From Streptomyces sp. NBC_01142 (lineage in GTDB: Bacteria; Actinomycetota; Actinomycetes; Streptomycetales; Streptomycetaceae): a DNA stretch of 64,000 nt. Both the position numbers and the translations under genes were made by a program. How positions within the stretch are numbered: the first letter of the stretch is position 1; every line of letters starts with the position of its first letter. The stretch covers positions 2,542,001 to 2,606,000 of the forward strand of contig NZ_JAPEOR010000001.1 of NCBI RefSeq assembly GCF_026341125.1. The letters are read 5' to 3'. Shown piece by piece: positions 37,231 to 47,291 of this stretch. Below the pieces are notes generated by a model, which saw only the letters and a program-made list of their open reading frames with translations, ran no database searches and was not told the DNA's origin.

Positions 37231-37670
37231 CGCCTCCGCCCGACGCGCGCCACCTCCGGCTCAAGCATCTCGTCGAGGCGGGTGCGGCGGCCCGCGGCAG
37301 CCTGTCGCCGGACGACGACATCGACCGTCTCCTCGAGCTGGTCTTCGAATGGTTCCGTTCGTGCTTCAGCCCCGCACGGGCACACGGCTACTCCGGCACC
37401 TTCCAGTACGCGGTCAACACGCCGCTGGGCGTACGCCACCACTACATCGTCGTCGAGAGCGGCAGCTGCACCGCCGCCACCACAGTCGACCGCCCGGCGG
37501 ACGCCACCATCGGCGTGGACATCGACGATCTCGTCGCCCTCGCCGTGGGCGAACTCAAAGGCACGGACGCCTTCGTCAACGGCCGTCTGAAGATCTCCGG
37601 CGATGTCTTCTTCGCCATGAACTGGATCGAGTGGTTCGGCTCCCGCAGCACACCGCCCACCCGCGACTGA
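37227..37670 (+). CDS. SCP2-like sterol/lipid-binding-domain protein
   Basis: A 147-residue cytoplasmic protein whose C-terminal part ([20 protein letters not shown], then KISGD and a terminal hydrophobic helix) matches the SCP2 sterol-carrier fold, which forms a hydrophobic tunnel. Its ATG overlaps the stop of the fusion gene by 4 bases, so it is made with that enzyme. A role in holding a hydrophobic intermediate is suggested by fold and coupling; an enzymatic role is not excluded. Confidence 0.7.
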   Translation: MTPPPDARHLRLKHLVEAGAAARGSLSPDDDIDRLLELVFEWFRSCFSPARAHGYSGTFQYAVNTPLGVRHHYIVVESGSCTAATTVDRPADATIGVDIDDLVALAVGELKGTDAFVNGRLKISGDVFFAMNWIEWFGSRSTPPTRD

Positions 37671-37679
37671 AGGTGCTGA

Positions 37680-37783
37680 GGGGGTGTCGTGGTGATCTTG
37701 CCGGGCTCGCGTGCCGTGGCACGGCACCTCGCTGCGTTGTCGTCGGTCGCCGACGCTCCGCGTGGACTCCCAAGGACACCCCC
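37680..37783. repeat. Dispersed intergenic repeat, copy B, bounded by inverted ends
   Basis: This 104-base element starts with GGGGGTGTC (37680-37688) and ends with its exact complement GACACCCCC (37775-37783). Its interior matches the repeat at 5518-5620. The inverted ends could fold as a terminator between the SCP2-like gene and metK, or mark a miniature mobile element. Confidence 0.6.
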
Positions 37784-37811
37784 CTAGCTGCCTTTGAGCC
37801 CTCCTGCAGCC

Positions 37812-37858
37812 GCGGCGCGCAGTCTGCCGGGAACGACCGTCCCGCAGCTGCGCGCCGC
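37812..37858 (+). promoter_or_regulatory. Long hairpin in the metK leader
   Basis: An inverted repeat with an 11-bp perfect outer stem (GCGGCGCGCAG paired with the end of 37838-37858) and further pairs toward the loop ends 6 bases before the GGAGG of metK. It could hinder ribosome access or act as a terminator/attenuator. It does not show the conserved core of a SAM riboswitch that I can recognise. Confidence 0.5.
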
Positions 37859-37873
37859 ACTCTTGGAGGTTCC

Positions 37874-39100
37874 GTGTCCCTTCGTCTGTTCACCTCGGAG
37901 TCCGTGACCGAGGGCCATCCCGACAAGATCGCCGACCAGATCAGCGACGCGATCCTCGACGCGCTGCTGACCCAGGACCCGAGGTCGAGGGTCGCCGTCG
38001 AGACGCTGATCACCACCGGCCAGGTCCATGTGGCCGGCGAGGTCACCACCCAGGGCTACGCCGAGATCCAGAGCCTGGTCCGGGAGACCGTCCTCAAGAT
38101 CGGCTACGACTCCTCGGCGAAGGGCTTCGACGGCGCTTCCTGCGGTGTCTCGGTGTCCATCGGCGCCCAGTCGCCCGACATCGCCCAGGGCGTGGACACC
38201 GCGTACGAGCAGCGCGTCGAGGGTGCCGCCACAGGTGAAGGGGAGGACGAGCTCGACCAACAGGGCGCGGGCGACCAGGGCCTGATGTTCGGTTACGCCT
38301 GCGACGAGACGCCCGAGCTGATGCCGCTCCCCATCACCCTCGCGCACCGGCTCGCCGCACGCCTCACCGAGGTTCGCAAGAACGGGACCGTTCCCTATCT
38401 GCGCCCGGACGGCAAGACCCAGGTCACCATCGCGTACGACGGCGACCAGGCCGTACGTCTCGACACCGTCGTCGTCTCCTCGCAGCACGCCCCCGGCATC
38501 GACCTGGACGCGCTGCTCATCCCCGACATCCGCGACTGCGTCGTTCAGCCGGTGCTGCACCAGCTTGCGGAGGACGGCGTACAACTGCGCACCGAGGGCT
38601 ACCGGCTGCTGGTCAACCCGACCGGGCGGTTCGAGATCGGCGGCCCGATGGGTGACGCCGGCCTGACCGGCCGGAAGATCATTATTGACACGTACGGGGG
38701 CATGGCCCGCCACGGTGGCGGCGCGTTCTCCGGCAAGGACCCCTCCAAGGTGGACCGCAGCGCGGCATACGCGATGCGCTGGGTCGCCAAGAACGTCGTC
38801 GCGGCGGGACTCGCGGCGCGTTGCGAGGTCCAGGTCGCGTACGCCATCGGCAAGGCCGAGCCGGTCGGACTCTTCGTCGAGACCTTCGGCACCGAGACCG
38901 TCCCCGTGCCGCGCATCCAGGCCGCCATCGACCAGGTCTTCGACCTGCGCCCGGCCGCGATCATCCGCGACCTCGACCTGCTGCGGCCCATCTACGCACA
39001 GACCGCCGCGTACGGGCACTTCGGCCGGGACCTCCCCGACTTCACCTGGGAGTCCACCGACCGTGCCGAGAAGCTGCGCCAGGCAGCCATCGCCGACTGA
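37874..39100 (+). CDS. metK: S-adenosylmethionine synthetase
   Basis: A 408-residue enzyme making SAM from methionine and ATP. N-terminal [32 protein letters not shown] and [19 protein letters not shown] are the three family signatures. It supplies the three or more methyltransferases of the cluster; the genome should also have a housekeeping copy, though that cannot be seen here. The GTG at 37874 follows TTGGAGG. A 42-base gap leads to the adenosine kinase, so the five methyl-cycle genes are likely one operon. Confidence 0.95.
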   Translation: MSLRLFTSESVTEGHPDKIADQISDAILDALLTQDPRSRVAVETLITTGQVHVAGEVTTQGYAEIQSLVRETVLKIGYDSSAKGFDGASCGVSVSIGAQSPDIAQGVDTAYEQRVEGAATGEGEDELDQQGAGDQGLMFGYACDETPELMPLPITLAHRLAARLTEVRKNGTVPYLRPDGKTQVTIAYDGDQAVRLDTVVVSSQHAPGIDLDALLIPDIRDCVVQPVLHQLAEDGVQLRTEGYRLLVNPTGRFEIGGPMGDAGLTGRKIIIDTYGGMARHGGGAFSGKDPSKVDRSAAYAMRWVAKNVVAAGLAARCEVQVAYAIGKAEPVGLFVETFGTETVPVPRIQAAIDQVFDLRPAAIIRDLDLLRPIYAQTAAYGHFGRDLPDFTWESTDRAEKLRQAAIAD

Positions 39101-39142
39101 CCGGCCCCGGCAGCCGAAGGTACATCCACCGCAGAAGGAGCA

Positions 39143-40132
39143 GTGACCGTGCGCATAGCCGTAACTGGTTCGATCGCAACGGACCACCTCATGGTCTTCC
39201 CCGGCCGGTTCACCGAGCAGCTCATCGCCGGCAGCCTCGACAAGGTCTCACTCTCCTTCCTCGTCGAGGAACTCGAGATCCGGCGCGGCGGCGTCGCGGC
39301 GAACATCGCCTTCGGCCTCGGCCGGCTGGGTCTCGGCCCCTACCTCGTCGGAGCGGTGGGCACGGATTTCGCCGACTACCAGGTCTGGCTCAAGGAGAAC
39401 GGCGTCGACACCGACTCGGTGCACGTCAGTGAATCGCTGCACACCGCGCGCTTCGTGTGCACCACCGACGCCGACCACAACCAGATCGGCTCCTTCTACG
39501 CCGGAGCCATGAGAGAAGCACGCACCATCGACCTGCTTCCGGTGCACAAACGGTCCGGGGGACTGGATCTCGTGGTGATCTCGCCCAACGACCCCGAGGC
39601 CATGATCCGCCACACCCGTGAATGCACGGCCCTCGGCCTGCGGTTCGCCGCCGACCCCTCGCAGCAGCTCGCGGTCATGGGACGCGAGGAGGTCCGGGCA
39701 CTGCTCGACCGCCCCGCCTATCTGTTCACCAATGAGTACGAGAGTGTGCTCATCCAGGAGCGGACGGGCTGGACCGAGCAGCAGATCCTCGGGCGGGTCG
39801 GCACCTGGGTGACCACCCGGGGCGCGGACGGGGTCCATCTGGAACGAGCCGGACTGCGCCCCCTCGACATCCCGTCCGTCCCGCCGGCCGGCCGAATCGA
39901 ACCGACCGGCGCGGGGGACGCCTTCCGGGCGGGCTTTCTGGCCGCGACCGCGTGGGGCCTCGGCCTGCAACGCGCGGCGCAGTTGGGCAGCACGCTGGCG
40001 ACCACCGTCCTGGAGACCACCGGCACCCAGCCGGAGGAACTGAAGGGCGCCGAGCTGACGGCACGCGCAGGCGGTACGTACGGAGCCGAGGCGGCGGCCG
40101 GACTCGCGCCCTATCTGGCGGCAGCGGGATGA
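39143..40132 (+). CDS. Adenosine kinase-like PfkB-family kinase
   Basis: A 329-residue ribokinase-fold kinase. RRGGVAANIAFGLGRLGL is the N-terminal PfkB signature and PTGAGDAFRAGF the C-terminal one, with Asp as catalytic base. Placement between metK and metH/ahcY shows the likely substrate: adenosine released by S-adenosylhomocysteine hydrolase, whose removal pulls that reversible reaction forward. The GTG at 39143 follows AAGGAGC. The stop overlaps the metH start by 4 bases. Confidence 0.9.
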   Translation: MTVRIAVTGSIATDHLMVFPGRFTEQLIAGSLDKVSLSFLVEELEIRRGGVAANIAFGLGRLGLGPYLVGAVGTDFADYQVWLKENGVDTDSVHVSESLHTARFVCTTDADHNQIGSFYAGAMREARTIDLLPVHKRSGGLDLVVISPNDPEAMIRHTRECTALGLRFAADPSQQLAVMGREEVRALLDRPAYLFTNEYESVLIQERTGWTEQQILGRVGTWVTTRGADGVHLERAGLRPLDIPSVPPAGRIEPTGAGDAFRAGFLAATAWGLGLQRAAQLGSTLATTVLETTGTQPEELKGAELTARAGGTYGAEAAAGLAPYLAAAG

Positions 40133-43100
40133 GCGCGGCCCGTATCGACGCTCTTCGTGAGGCGCTTGCCACTCGTGTGGTGGTGGCTGATGGTGCGATG
40201 GGCACGATGCTTCAGGCGCAGGATCCGTCGTTGGAGGATTTCGAGAATCTTGAGGGTTGTAACGAGATTCTGAATGTGACGCGTCCGGACATTGTGCGGT
40301 CGGTGCATGCGGCGTATTTCGCTGTGGGTGTGGACTGTGTGGAGACGAACACGTTCGGTACGAACTTTGCGGCGTTGGCGGAGTACGACATTCCTGAGCG
40401 GGTGTTCGAGCTGTCGGAGTCGGGGGCGCGGATTGCGCGTGAGGTGGCGGATGAGTTCACCCTTTCGTCGGGGCGGCAGCGGTGGGTGCTGGGTTCGATG
40501 GGGCCGGGGACGAAGCTGCCGACGTTGGGGCATGCGCCGTATGTGACGTTGCGGGATGCGTATCAGCAGAATGCTGAGGGCATGATCGTTGGTGGTGCGG
40601 ATGCGTTGCTGGTGGAGACGACGCAGGATCTGTTGCAGACGAAGGCGGCGGTGCTGGGTGCCCGCCGGGCGTTGGATGTGATGGGTGTGAGTCTGCCGTT
40701 GATCTGTTCGGTGACGGTGGAGACGACGGGGACGATGCTGCTTGGTTCGGAGATCGGTGCGGCGTTGACGGCGTTGGAGCCGTTGGGGATCGACATGATC
40801 GGTCTGAACTGTGCGACGGGTCCGGCGGAGATGAGTGAGCATCTGCGGTATCTGGCGCGGCATTCGCGTGTGCCGTTGTCGTGTATGCCCAATGCGGGGC
40901 TGCCGGTGCTGGGTCGTGATGGTGCGCATTATCCGTTGTCGGCGGGTGAGCTGGCGGATGCGCAGGAGACGTTTGTGCGGGAGTACGGGCTGTCGTTGGT
41001 GGGGGGGTGCTGCGGTACGACGCCGGAGCATTTGCGGCAGGTGGTGGAGCGGGTGCGTGGTGTGGTGCCCACGGTGCGGGATCCGCGTCCGGAGCCGGGT
41101 GCTGCGTCGTTGTATCAGAGTGTGCCGTTCCGTCAGGACACGGCGTATATGGCGATCGGTGAGCGGACCAACGCCAATGGCAGCAGGAAGTTCCGGGAGG
41201 CGATGCTTGAGGGCCGCTGGGACGATTGTGTGGAGATGGCGCGGGATCAGATCCGTGAGGGTGCGCACATGCTGGATCTGTGTGTGGACTATGTCGGCCG
41301 TGATGGTGTGGCGGACATGGAGGAGCTGGCGGGCCGGTTCGCGACTGCTTCGACGTTGCCGGTTGTGCTGGATTCGACGGAACTGCCGGTGTTGCGGGCG
41401 GGGTTGGAGAAGCTGGGTGGGCGTGCGGTCATCAACTCGGTCAATTATGAGGACGGGGACGGGCCGGAGTCGCGGTTTGCGAGGGTGACGGCTCTGGCGC
41501 GGGAGCATGGTGCGGCGCTGATCGCGCTGACCATTGATGAGGAGGGCCAGGCCCGCACGGTCGAGCACAAGGTTGCTGTCGCGGAGCGGCTGATTGAGGA
41601 TCTGACGGGTAACTGGGGTGTGCATGAGTCGGACATTCTGATCGACTGTCTGACGTTCACGATCTGCACGGGTCAGGAGGAGTCCCGTAAGGACGGTATC
41701 GCCACGATCGAGGCGATCGGTGAGCTGAAGCGGCGTCATCCTGATGTGCAGACCACGCTGGGTCTGTCGAATATTTCCTTCGGTCTCAATCCGGCTGCGC
41801 GTGTGGTGCTGAACTCGGTGTTCCTGGATGAGTGTGTGAAGGCCGGTCTGGATTCCGCGATCGTGCATGCGTCCAAGATTTTGCCGATTGCGCGGCTGGA
41901 GGAGGAGCAGGTCAAGGTCGCCTCCGATCTGATCTACGACCGCCGTGCGGAGGGTTATGACCCCTTGCAGAAGCTCATGGAGCTTTTCGAGGGCGTCAAC
42001 ATGAAGTCGATGAAGGCGGGCAAGGCCGAGGAGCTGATGGCGCTGCCGCTGGAGGAGCGTCTCAAGCGGCGGATCATCGATGGTGAGAAGAACGGTCTGG
42101 AGGCGGATCTGGAGGAGGCCCTGCAGTCGAGGCCGGCGCTGGCCATCGTGAACGACACCCTGCTGGAGGGGATGAAGGTTGTCGGTGAGCTGTTCGGCTC
42201 CGGTCAGATGCAGCTGCCGTTCGTCCTTCAGTCGGCGGAGGTGATGAAGAACGCGGTGGCTTTCCTGGAGCCGCACATGGAGAAGTCCGACGCGGAGGGC
42301 AAGGGCACGATCGTGCTGGCCACGGTCCGCGGGGATGTCCATGACATCGGGAAGAACCTCGTCGACATCATTCTGTCCAACAACGGCTACAACGTCGTCA
42401 ACCTCGGTATCAAGCAGCCGGTCTCCGCGATCTTGGAGGCGGCCGAGGAACACCGTGCGGATGTGATCGGCATGTCCGGTCTGCTGGTGAAGTCCACCGT
42501 CATCATGAAGGAGAACCTTCAGGAGCTGAACCAGCGCAAGATGGCCGCCGACTACCCCGTCATCCTGGGCGGCGCGGCACTGACCCGCGCCTATGTCGAA
42601 CAGGACCTCCACGAAATCTACGAGGGCGAAGTCCGCTACGCCCGTGACGCGTTCGAGGGTCTGCGGCTGATGGATGCCCTGATCGCGGTCAAACGCGGTG
42701 TCCCGGGGGCTGTGCTGCCCGAACTGAAGCAGCGCCGGGTGGCCAGGCGTGATGCGCCGCTGCTTCAGGTCAGTGAGCCCGACGGTGGTGGCCGCTCGGA
42801 TGTGGCGGTCGACAATCCGGTGCCCCTCCCGCCGTTCTGGGGAACGCGGGTGATCAAGGGTATCCAGCTGAAGGAGTATGCGTCCTGGCTGGATGAGGGC
42901 GCACTGTTCAAGGGCCAGTGGGGTCTCAAGCAGGCCCGTGCGGGCGGGCCGAGCTATGAAGACCTCGTCGAGAGCGAGGGCCGGCCGCGGCTGCGTGGCT
43001 TGCTGGACCAGCTCCACACCGGCAACATGCTGGAAGCAGCGGTCGTCTACGGCTACTTCCCCTGTGTGTCCAAGGGTGAGGATCTGATCCTGCTCAACGA

Positions 43101-43641
43101 CGACGGCTCCGAGCGGACCCGTTTCTCCTTCCCGCGTCAGCGGCGCGGGCGCCGGCTCTGCCTGGCGGACTACTTCCGTCCCGAGGAATCAGGCGAGAGG
43201 GACGTGGTGGGCCTGCAGGTCGCCACCGTCGGCTCGAAGATCGGAGAAGCCACCGCCGAGCTCTTCGAGGCCGACGCCTACCGCGACTACCTCGAACTGC
43301 ACGGCCTGTCCGTGCAGCTTGCCGAAGCCCTGGCCGAGTACTGGCACGCCCGGGTCCGCTCCGAGCTCGGCTTCGCCGGCGAGGACCCCGCCGACGTGGA
43401 GGCTGTGACTTTTTTGAACGATGTGTTCGCCCTGAAGTACCGGGGCGCCCGTTTCTCCCTCGGATACGGAGCGTGTCCGGACCTGGAGGACCGCGCGAAG
43501 ATCGCCGACCTGCTCCAGCCCGAACGGATCGGGGTCCAGCTCTCCGAGGAATTCCAGCTCCACCCCGAACAGTCCACCGACGCCATCGTCATCCACCACC
43601 CCGAAGCCACGTACTTCAACACGGGAAGGGCACGAGCGTGA
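40129..43641 (+). CDS. metH: Cobalamin-dependent methionine synthase
   Basis: A full-length 1170-residue MetH with all modules: homocysteine/zinc domain (LNCATGP and [10 protein letters not shown] cysteines, about 1-320), pterin domain (about 350-610, [12 protein letters not shown]), cobalamin cap and B12 domain with His738 in DVHDIGKN, and C-terminal reactivation domain binding SAM (about 900-1170). It regenerates methionine from homocysteine and methyl-THF. Base use is unusual: from the start to about 42.5 kb codons end mostly in G or T (TTG, GTG, GCG, GAT), then switch to the C-ending style of its neighbours. It overlaps both neighbouring genes by 4 bases. Confidence 0.96.
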   Translation: MSAARIDALREALATRVVVADGAMGTMLQAQDPSLEDFENLEGCNEILNVTRPDIVRSVHAAYFAVGVDCVETNTFGTNFAALAEYDIPERVFELSESGARIAREVADEFTLSSGRQRWVLGSMGPGTKLPTLGHAPYVTLRDAYQQNAEGMIVGGADALLVETTQDLLQTKAAVLGARRALDVMGVSLPLICSVTVETTGTMLLGSEIGAALTALEPLGIDMIGLNCATGPAEMSEHLRYLARHSRVPLSCMPNAGLPVLGRDGAHYPLSAGELADAQETFVREYGLSLVGGCCGTTPEHLRQVVERVRGVVPTVRDPRPEPGAASLYQSVPFRQDTAYMAIGERTNANGSRKFREAMLEGRWDDCVEMARDQIREGAHMLDLCVDYVGRDGVADMEELAGRFATASTLPVVLDSTELPVLRAGLEKLGGRAVINSVNYEDGDGPESRFARVTALAREHGAALIALTIDEEGQARTVEHKVAVAERLIEDLTGNWGVHESDILIDCLTFTICTGQEESRKDGIATIEAIGELKRRHPDVQTTLGLSNISFGLNPAARVVLNSVFLDECVKAGLDSAIVHASKILPIARLEEEQVKVASDLIYDRRAEGYDPLQKLMELFEGVNMKSMKAGKAEELMALPLEERLKRRIIDGEKNGLEADLEEALQSRPALAIVNDTLLEGMKVVGELFGSGQMQLPFVLQSAEVMKNAVAFLEPHMEKSDAEGKGTIVLATVRGDVHDIGKNLVDIILSNNGYNVVNLGIKQPVSAILEAAEEHRADVIGMSGLLVKSTVIMKENLQELNQRKMAADYPVILGGAALTRAYVEQDLHEIYEGEVRYARDAFEGLRLMDALIAVKRGVPGAVLPELKQRRVARRDAPLLQVSEPDGGGRSDVAVDNPVPLPPFWGTRVIKGIQLKEYASWLDEGALFKGQWGLKQARAGGPSYEDLVESEGRPRLRGLLDQLHTGNMLEAAVVYGYFPCVSKGEDLILLNDDGSERTRFSFPRQRRGRRLCLADYFRPEESGERDVVGLQVATVGSKIGEATAELFEADAYRDYLELHGLSVQLAEALAEYWHARVRSELGFAGEDPADVEAVTFLNDVFALKYRGARFSLGYGACPDLEDRAKIADLLQPERIGVQLSEEFQLHPEQSTDAIVIHHPEATYFNTGRARA

Positions 43642-44540
43642 GGACAGTGCGCGATGTTCTGGCGGCGGGGGAGCGGTCGTACTCCTTCGAGTTCTTCCCG
43701 CCCAGGACCGACGTCGGCGAGGAGCGACTCTGGGACGCCATCCGCAGGATCGAGGCCCTCTCGCCGGCCTTCGTCTCGGTGACGTACGGCGCGGGCGGGT
43801 CGTCCCGGGACCGTACCGTCGCCGTAACGAAGAAGATCGCCTCGCAGACCACGCTGCGCCCGGTGGCCCATCTCACCGCCGTGGGCCACTCGGTGGCCGA
43901 ACTGCGGCACATCATCGGCCAGTACGCCGACGCAGGCATCCGGGACGTCCTTGCCCTGCGCGGCGACCCGCCCGGCGACCCGAAGGGCGCCTGGACCCCC
44001 CATCCGCAGGGATTGGCATACGCGGCCGAACTGGTCGAGCTGGTAAAAGAGTTGGGGGACTTCAGTGTCGGTGTCGCGGCCTTCCCCGAGTGTCATCCGC
44101 GCTCCCCGGACTGGGACAGCGACATCCGGCACTTCGCGGCCAAGTGCCGCGCGGGCGCGGACTACGCCATCACCCAGATGTTCTTCGACGTCGAGTACTA
44201 CCTGAGGCTGCGCGACCGGGCCGCGGCGGCGGGCTGCGACACCCCCATCATCCCCGAGATCATGCCGGCGACCGACTACCGGCAGATCCGCCGCTTCGCC
44301 GAACTCAGCGACGCGGCCTTCCCCGACGACCTGGCCGGGCGACTTCACACGGCCAGGGACAACCCGGACGCATCTCATCGGATCGGTGTCGACCATGCGA
44401 TCGCGATGGCGGAGCGGCTTCTCGACGAGGGCGCTCCGGGCCTGCACTACATCACCCTGAACCGATCGCCTGCGACGGTGGAGATACACCGGGGCGTCAG
44501 GAAGACGAGGAGTACCCATGCCCTCTCAGTCCGCCACTGA
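43638..44540 (+). CDS. metF: Methylenetetrahydrofolate reductase
   Basis: A 300-residue TIM-barrel flavoprotein reducing methylene-THF to methyl-THF, the methyl donor for Met[10 protein letters not shown] at the N-terminus, [13 protein letters not shown] and [11 protein letters not shown] are characteristic. The GTG start overlaps the metH stop (GTGA), and the 3' end is overlapped for 23 bases by ahcY. The last residues (after about 290) are extended into the overlap. It links one-carbon metabolism directly to polyketide methylation. Confidence 0.94.
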   Translation: MRTVRDVLAAGERSYSFEFFPPRTDVGEERLWDAIRRIEALSPAFVSVTYGAGGSSRDRTVAVTKKIASQTTLRPVAHLTAVGHSVAELRHIIGQYADAGIRDVLALRGDPPGDPKGAWTPHPQGLAYAAELVELVKELGDFSVGVAAFPECHPRSPDWDSDIRHFAAKCRAGADYAITQMFFDVEYYLRLRDRAAAAGCDTPIIPEIMPATDYRQIRRFAELSDAAFPDDLAGRLHTARDNPDASHRIGVDHAIAMAERLLDEGAPGLHYITLNRSPATVEIHRGVRKTRSTHALSVRH

Positions 44541-45933
44541 CTTCAAGGTGGCCGACCTTTCCCTCGCCGCCTTCGGCCGCAAGGAGATCACTCTCGCCGA
44601 GCACGAGATGCCCGGTCTGATGTCGATCCGTAAGGAGTACGCGGCTTCGCAGCCGCTGGCCGGTGCCCGGATCACCGGTTCACTGCACATGACGGTGCAG
44701 ACTGCCGTCCTGATCGAGACCCTGGTCGCACTGGGCGCCGAGGTCCGCTGGGCGTCCTGCAACATCTTCTCCACCCAGGACCACGCGGCCGCCGCCATCG
44801 CCGCGGCGGGTATTCCTGTCTTCGCCTGGAAGGGCGAGACGCTGGAGGAGTACTGGTGGTGCACGGAGCAGGCGCTGACCTGGCCGAACACCCCCACCGG
44901 TGGCCCGAACATGATCCTGGACGACGGTGGTGACGCCACCCTCCTGGTCCACAAGGGTGTGGAGTTCGAGAAGGCCGGCGCGGCCCCGGACCCCTCGACG
45001 GCGGACAACGACGAGTTCCGCTGCGTACTCGAGTTGTTGAACCGCTCCACCCTCGACTGGACCGGACTCGCCTCCGAGATCCGTGGTGTCACGGAGGAGA
45101 CGACGACGGGTGTGCATCGTCTGTACGAGATGCACCGGGACGGGAGTCTGCTGTTCCCGGCGATCAATGTGAACGACGCGGTGACGAAGTCGAAGTTCGA
45201 CAACAAGTACGGCTGCCGGCATTCGCTGATCGACGGGATCAACCGTGCTACCGATGTGCTGATCGGTGGCAAGGTCGCGGTCGTGTTCGGTTACGGCGAT
45301 GTGGGCAAGGGCTGTGCGGAGTCGCTGCGTGGTCAGGGTGCCCGGGTGATCATCACTGAGATCGACCCGATCTGTGCGCTGCAGGCGGCGATGGACGGCT
45401 ACCAGGTGGCCACGCTGGACGACGTGGTGGGTGTCGCGGACATTTTCGTGACCACGACGGGCAACAAGGACATCATCATGGCCGCGGACATGGCCAGGAT
45501 GAAGCACCAGGCGATCGTCGGGAACATCGGTCACTTCGACAACGAGATCGACATGGCCGGTCTGGCTCGGACTCCGGGGATCGTCAAGGACGAGGTCAAG
45601 CCGCAGGTGCACACCTGGACGTTCCCGGACGGCAAGGTGCTGATCGTGCTGTCCGAGGGCCGTCTGCTGAACCTGGGCAATGCGACCGGTCACCCCTCCT
45701 TCGTGATGTCGAACAGCTTCGCGGACCAGACGCTGGCCCAGATCGAGCTGTTCACCAAGCCGCAGGAGTACCCGACCGACGTGTATGTGCTGCCCAAGCA
45801 CCTGGACGAGAAGGTCGCCCGTCTGCACCTGGACGCGCTCGGCGTGAAGCTGACCACGCTCCGTCCCGAGCAGGCCGCCTACATCGGCGTCGAGGTCGAC
45901 GGCCCGTACAAGCCCGACCACTACCGCTACTGA
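44518..45933 (+). CDS. ahcY: S-adenosylhomocysteine hydrolase
   Basis: A 471-residue NAD-dependent enzyme hydrolysing S-adenosylhomocysteine to homocysteine and adenosine, removing the product inhibitor of methyltransferases. [20 protein letters not shown] is the NAD motif and the C-terminal end reads [10 protein letters not shown], the family terminus. AGGAAGACGAGGAG precedes the ATG, which lies 23 bases inside metF. The middle (about 45.06-45.76 kb) is richer in G- and T-ending codons than the ends. A strong terminator follows. Confidence 0.96.
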   Translation: MPSQSATDFKVADLSLAAFGRKEITLAEHEMPGLMSIRKEYAASQPLAGARITGSLHMTVQTAVLIETLVALGAEVRWASCNIFSTQDHAAAAIAAAGIPVFAWKGETLEEYWWCTEQALTWPNTPTGGPNMILDDGGDATLLVHKGVEFEKAGAAPDPSTADNDEFRCVLELLNRSTLDWTGLASEIRGVTEETTTGVHRLYEMHRDGSLLFPAINVNDAVTKSKFDNKYGCRHSLIDGINRATDVLIGGKVAVVFGYGDVGKGCAESLRGQGARVIITEIDPICALQAAMDGYQVATLDDVVGVADIFVTTTGNKDIIMAADMARMKHQAIVGNIGHFDNEIDMAGLARTPGIVKDEVKPQVHTWTFPDGKVLIVLSEGRLLNLGNATGHPSFVMSNSFADQTLAQIELFTKPQEYPTDVYVLPKHLDEKVARLHLDALGVKLTTLRPEQAAYIGVEVDGPYKPDHYRY

Positions 45934-45974
45934 TCAGTCACGGACCGGCCCCCAGGAGCGGGCCGCCCAAGAAC

Positions 45975-46006
45975 CAGGCCCCCGCCCATCCCCCGGCGGG
46001 GGCCTG
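45975..46006 (+). terminator. Terminator after ahcY
   Basis: A perfect 12-bp inverted repeat CAGGCCCCCGCC/GGCGGGGGCCTG (45975-45986 and 45995-46006) with an 8-base loop, 42 bases past the ahcY stop. It closes the methyl-cycle operon and probably the cluster. Confidence 0.85.
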
Positions 46007-46033
46007 CCCCGTCGCCCCCTCACCGGCCCTCGG

Positions 46034-46327
46034 TCAGCGCATCGACGCGACGGCCCACTCCGCGACCACGGCCACGGCGACGCCGACTCCGAGTACCGCC
46101 GTGGCCACCCGGGTGCGCCCCACCCGGCTGAGGACGAGTGCGCTGCCCGAGAGGATCAGCGCGATGCCGTAGAAGCCCATGGTGAGTACCGAGTGGGTGC
46201 TGCCGAGCCGCAGTACCAGAGTGACGGCCACGGCGATCATGATGACCGCCGAGAGGGCTGTCCGTACACGGCGTGCCTGGCGTGGTGTGAGCCCCTGCCG
46301 TTCCGGGCTCGAATTGGCTTCTGACAT
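46034..46327 (-). CDS. Small membrane protein, unknown function
   Basis: A 97-residue protein with a basic N-terminus (TPRQARRVRTA) and three predicted membrane segments (about 23-41, 47-66 and 72-93). No family recognised. The start at 46327 is chosen over an in-frame extension to 46360, which would run into the hairpin at 46346-46380. It lies outside the cluster, converging on ahcY. Confidence 0.55.
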   Translation of the reverse strand: MSEANSSPERQGLTPRQARRVRTALSAVIMIAVAVTLVLRLGSTHSVLTMGFYGIALILSGSALVLSRVGRTRVATAVLGVGVAVAVVAEWAVASMR

Positions 46328-46345
46328 GCACGGAAGACTATCCGT

Positions 46346-46380
46346 CACCTCCCGGCCCAACCTGACTGGGCCGGGAGGTG
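46346..46380 (-). terminator. Hairpin after the hypothetical gene at 46386
   Basis: A perfect 14-bp inverted repeat (46346-46359 and 46367-46380) with a 7-base loop lies 5 bases beyond the stop of the minus-strand gene. Confidence 0.8.
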
Positions 46381-46385
46381 CCCGC

Positions 46386-46805
46386 TCATGCCCCCCTGGC
46401 GCTGCCGACTCCGGCCGCCCATAGTGGAGCGGTTCCGGTGAGCTGGCAGGCCATCAAATAGAGCGGGATAGGAGGGGTATATGGGCTGTTGTCGTCGGGT
46501 GGCCGGATCAGACGGAGGCTCGTCGCCGGTACGTACGCCCCGCGGGCGTAGTGCGAGGGCAGCGGCCAGGTCAGCTCCGCGTCCGAGCCGGCCGGGACGA
46601 TCCACCACCACCAGTCGGTGTCGGCGAAGACGCAGCCGCTGCGCGGCATTCGGCTCAGGAGCCGGAATCCGTACCGCACGGGAACGCCCACGGCATCGCA
46701 GCCGAGCGAGGGCTCCAGCGGGGGCGGCAGGACGAGACGGGTCATCCGCATCTCTGCGTCACGGCGGCCGCTCCGGACGAGGAGGGTCGCCCGGTTCTTC
46801 AGCAC
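46386..46805 (-). CDS. Conserved-type hypothetical protein next to an anti-sigma-like gene
   Basis: A 139-residue protein with an unusual run of four tryptophans (DWWWW) in its middle and a PATSLRLIRPP segment. No fold recognised. The GTG at 46805 overlaps the stop of the ATP-binding gene by 7 bases, so the two are probably co-translated; an internal ATG about 18 codons in is an alternative start. Partnership with the upstream regulator is inferred from coupling only. Confidence 0.6.
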   Translation of the reverse strand: MLKNRATLLVRSGRRDAEMRMTRLVLPPPLEPSLGCDAVGVPVRYGFRLLSRMPRSGCVFADTDWWWWIVPAGSDAELTWPLPSHYARGAYVPATSLRLIRPPDDNSPYTPPIPLYLMACQLTGTAPLWAAGVGSARGA

Positions 46806-47254
46806 GGCATCTCCGCGACGTAGGGCAGTTCAGCCCATACGACGCGTCCCGGGCCGGACTTCGACGCATGCGTGCCCCAGGCGCTGCTCACTGTCTCCAC
46901 CAGCAGCAGCCCTCGTCCGCGTTCTTCCTCGGCGACACGGCACACTCGCGGGCCGGTGGGTGCGGACCCCTGGTCCTGCACGGTTATGCGCAAGCGCTGG
47001 GCGCCGTTGAGGAGTTCGCAGGCGACCAGATGGCCGTCGGTGTGTACGACCGCATTGGTGACCAGCTCGGAGACGACCAGCATCGCCGTGTCGTGAACAT
47101 CGCCGCCAACGCCCCAGCGGTTGAGCACCGCTTGGGCCATTTTTCTGGCTCTGGCAACGAATTCGACGCGCGCCGGCAGCTCGAAGCCGTACCGGTTGTG
47201 GTCGGCCCCCGAGCACGGGTCCAAAAGCTGGGTAGTGAGCGCGTCACGGTTCAC
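46799..47254 (-). CDS. RsbW-like ATP-binding regulatory protein
   Basis: A 151-residue GHKL-fold protein of the anti-sigma-factor kinase type common in Streptomyces. The N box is SELVTNAVVH, followed by DQGSAPTG and GRGLLLVETVSSAWG. Such genes often stand beside XRE/DUF397 pairs, as here, where the XRE gene is divergent. The GTG at 47254 is the best start; the frame extends upstream through the palindrome at 47292-47318 and is not likely to be coding there. Confidence 0.8.
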   Translation of the reverse strand: MNRDALTTQLLDPCSGADHNRYGFELPARVEFVARARKMAQAVLNRWGVGGDVHDTAMLVVSELVTNAVVHTDGHLVACELLNGAQRLRITVQDQGSAPTGPRVCRVAEEERGRGLLLVETVSSAWGTHASKSGPGRVVWAELPYVAEMPC

Positions 47255-47291
47255 GTGACCACTGTCCCGCCGCAACACACACCTTGGCAAG

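Noticed and set aside
37671..37873. SAM riboswitch upstream of metK
   Set aside because: Only a single long hairpin and a dispersed repeat are visible; I could not find the multi-helix core or conserved bases of the known SAM classes.
40111..43017. A 968-codon open frame on the minus strand opposite metH
   Set aside because: It mirrors the G-ending codon pattern of metH, has a repetitive Arg/His/Gln-rich composition and no family resemblance. MetH is intact on the other strand.
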